A stretch of 64,000 nucleotides of DNA from Scatophagus argus. Its lineage: Eukaryota; Chordata; Actinopteri; Scatophagidae. Positions 62,561 through 64,000 of this stretch are shown here, in pieces; position 1 is the first letter of the stretch; each line of letters opens with the position of its first letter. The position numbers and the translations under genes are program-made. The DNA lies in the NCBI RefSeq assembly GCF_020382885.2, contig NC_058513.1:3363408-3427407 (forward strand). The letters are read 5' to 3'. The notes under the pieces are model-generated. The model was not told where the DNA came from. It ran no database searches and was given only the letters and a program-made list of their open reading frames with translations.

Positions 62561-63242
62561 TGGATCTTTTCTTTCTATCTTTATCTAAGTTGTATCTTTT
62601 AATGGGGAGTTCACTCCCAGTGTGACTTGTTCCATGTGACAGTCTGATACCATATGGCAGTCTGAAGGGCACTTTGTTGCCTCAGCTTCTCCTAGAACAA
62701 GATTATGTTTTGTTCTAAACAGAAGTGTCAGATATCTTCTCCTTAGATCACAGAAATAAACATGTGTGCACCAGTGTCTTTGTGTGACCATGCAATGTGC
62801 ATGGACTTCAGCTGTGTGCATGTACATTTGAGCTTCTGTCTGTCTCGTGTGTGAGGGACCTTTATCAGAAATCCTAAAATATGCAGTTATTAACTTCTAA
62901 TCTGATGACTTTGGTGCATTTCTGAAGATTTGTTGTAATGTATTTTTCTTTGGGAAACCATAAGGCACGCTGGTTGTCTATGACATGAAAATCCTGAAAA
63001 TGAATCTACAATATTTTCATATGAACAAAGGCTCAAATGGCTTGTGTAATGTGAATGGAGTTGCTCATTCAGGTGCTGACCCCCGTTTGCATCTTTCATA
63101 CAATATAAATATGTAAAAATATAAATAAAGCAGTTGATCTGACTAAACCACTGGGCTATTCATAACCTGTCTGAGACAGCCTCTTGTATTTCTCAGCAAA
63201 AATGTCAGTATTGGTTTTGAATCTTCTGTATCAGATGGACCA
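62561..63242. other. no gene seen; 3' flank of the exon to the right
   Basis: If 63243-63443 is a last exon on the minus strand, its 3' UTR lies here. No convincing AATAAA was found close to the stop on that strand. Confidence 0.35.
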
Positions 63243-63443
63243 TTAAATTGCTCCTTGTTTGTGCCAATTTTTGTCACCTATGGCGTACAACAAGGAGCTA
63301 ATGTCTGAGTTGGAGCTGGCTGTTGGTTCTTGTTCCTCTGGAGGATCTGTATAATCAGTGTAAGAGCCCTGCTTGTCTACAGATAAGTTTGGAGGACAGA
63401 CATCCCTCCAGAATGACAATGAGGTGGCAACAGAGACCCACAG
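63243..63443 (-). CDS. probable last coding exon of a minus-strand gene, unrecognised
   Basis: On the minus strand a strong pyrimidine tract ends in CTGTCACATCCAG| at 63444, followed by 66 codons and a TAA. The exon starts in phase 0 with LWVSVATSLSFWRDVCPPNL, then an acidic part (YTDYTDPPEEQEP), a Ser-rich SSNSDISSLLYAIGD, and ends KNWHKQGAI. Mixed composition and the good acceptor support a real C-terminus. The frame stays open upstream to 63647, but that part reads through the pyrimidine tract and is probably intron. No upstream exon is certain in the last 350 bases. Family not recognised. Confidence 0.45.
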   Translation of the reverse strand: MWVSVATSLSFWRDVCPPNLSVDKQGSYTDYTDPPEEQEPTASSNSDISSLLYAIGDKNWHKQGAI

Positions 63444-64000
63444 CTGGATGTGACAGAGAAAGATGAATGAGGGCAGAGAAGGAGAGATCAAACCCCTTCG
63501 GCACACCTGTTCACACCTGTTCACTGCTTTCACTGATCCTCCTCCAGAAGCACCAAGCACAACGACATGGACAAGAATAGAAGTGGACAAGCAAGTGTGA
63601 AAACAACAAGGAGAATTGTATAGATGCTTATTTGTATAAGGATCCATAGCAGCTTATCAGCTTATCACTCACATGGTTCAGTCTCAGAACTACAGCTTCT
63701 CCGAAATATTTCAATAACACTTTAGATTATTAATGTACAGTGTTATTCTTTGCAATTTACAGTGTACTGGTACATACCAGGTATCAGGGATAGTATTTAG
63801 CTACACATGAGGGGTTTATATGATAACAAAATGAAGGCAGGCTGTCTAGAAAGTTCCAAAATAACTACTTTTTTCAGGAACGTGCATTAAACCTTTAGCC
63901 CAGCATAATATACTGTCACCCACTGGTATGTGTTCTTGTACTCCAAATAAGCAGACAACACAGACTTGGAAAATAGTGTAATAAAAGTCTTTACAAAGAC

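Overview
The window looks like vertebrate nuclear DNA, most likely from a ray-finned (teleost) fish. It is AT-rich and intron-like, has no compact operons, and carries microsatellites, tRNA-derived SINEs of teleost type, 3' ends of fish non-LTR retrotransposons and one abundant teleost interspersed repeat present three times. No bacterial, organellar or rRNA genes were seen. All exon models come from reading splice signals and frames by eye.

Layout. (1) 1-4178: probable 3' end of a plus-strand gene. A possible donor lies at base 17/18, a short exon ends at 1084, and a phase-compatible last exon of 60 codons runs 3999-4178. The protein was not recognised. (2) 4179-34657: about 30 kb with no convincing gene. 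It holds microsatellites, repeat fragments (LINE 3' ends near 20.9 and 23.3 kb, a common teleost repeat at 6.65-6.93 kb, LTR-like and MITE-like pieces), two hairpins, a CpG-rich possible promoter near 24.3-24.75 kb, and several repeat-free blocks that could be conserved enhancers. (3) 34658-55950: the main feature, a tandem array of six head-to-tail units of about 3.35-3.9 kb. Each unit carries one intact minus-strand gene for an unrecognised acidic, Ser-Asp-rich protein of 256-264 residues with basic clusters. The gene has a 5' noncoding exon, two short exons and one long terminal exon. Units are separated by a 100-bp truncated SINE head with pol III A and B boxes, and the array ends inside a SINE. 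(4) 55951-63242: SINEs, an LTR-like piece, the third copy of the common repeat, otherwise nothing recognisable. (5) 63243-63443: a probable last coding exon of a minus-strand gene continuing beyond the window.

The most notable observation is the hierarchical amplification in the array: a 12-bp Ser-Asp minisatellite inside the gene, a roughly 430-bp exon-plus-intron duplication inside each gene, and a roughly 3.5-kb duplication of the whole gene, with all six reading frames open and variants shared in a mosaic pattern. I do not recognise the protein; a nuclear role is inferred only from its composition.
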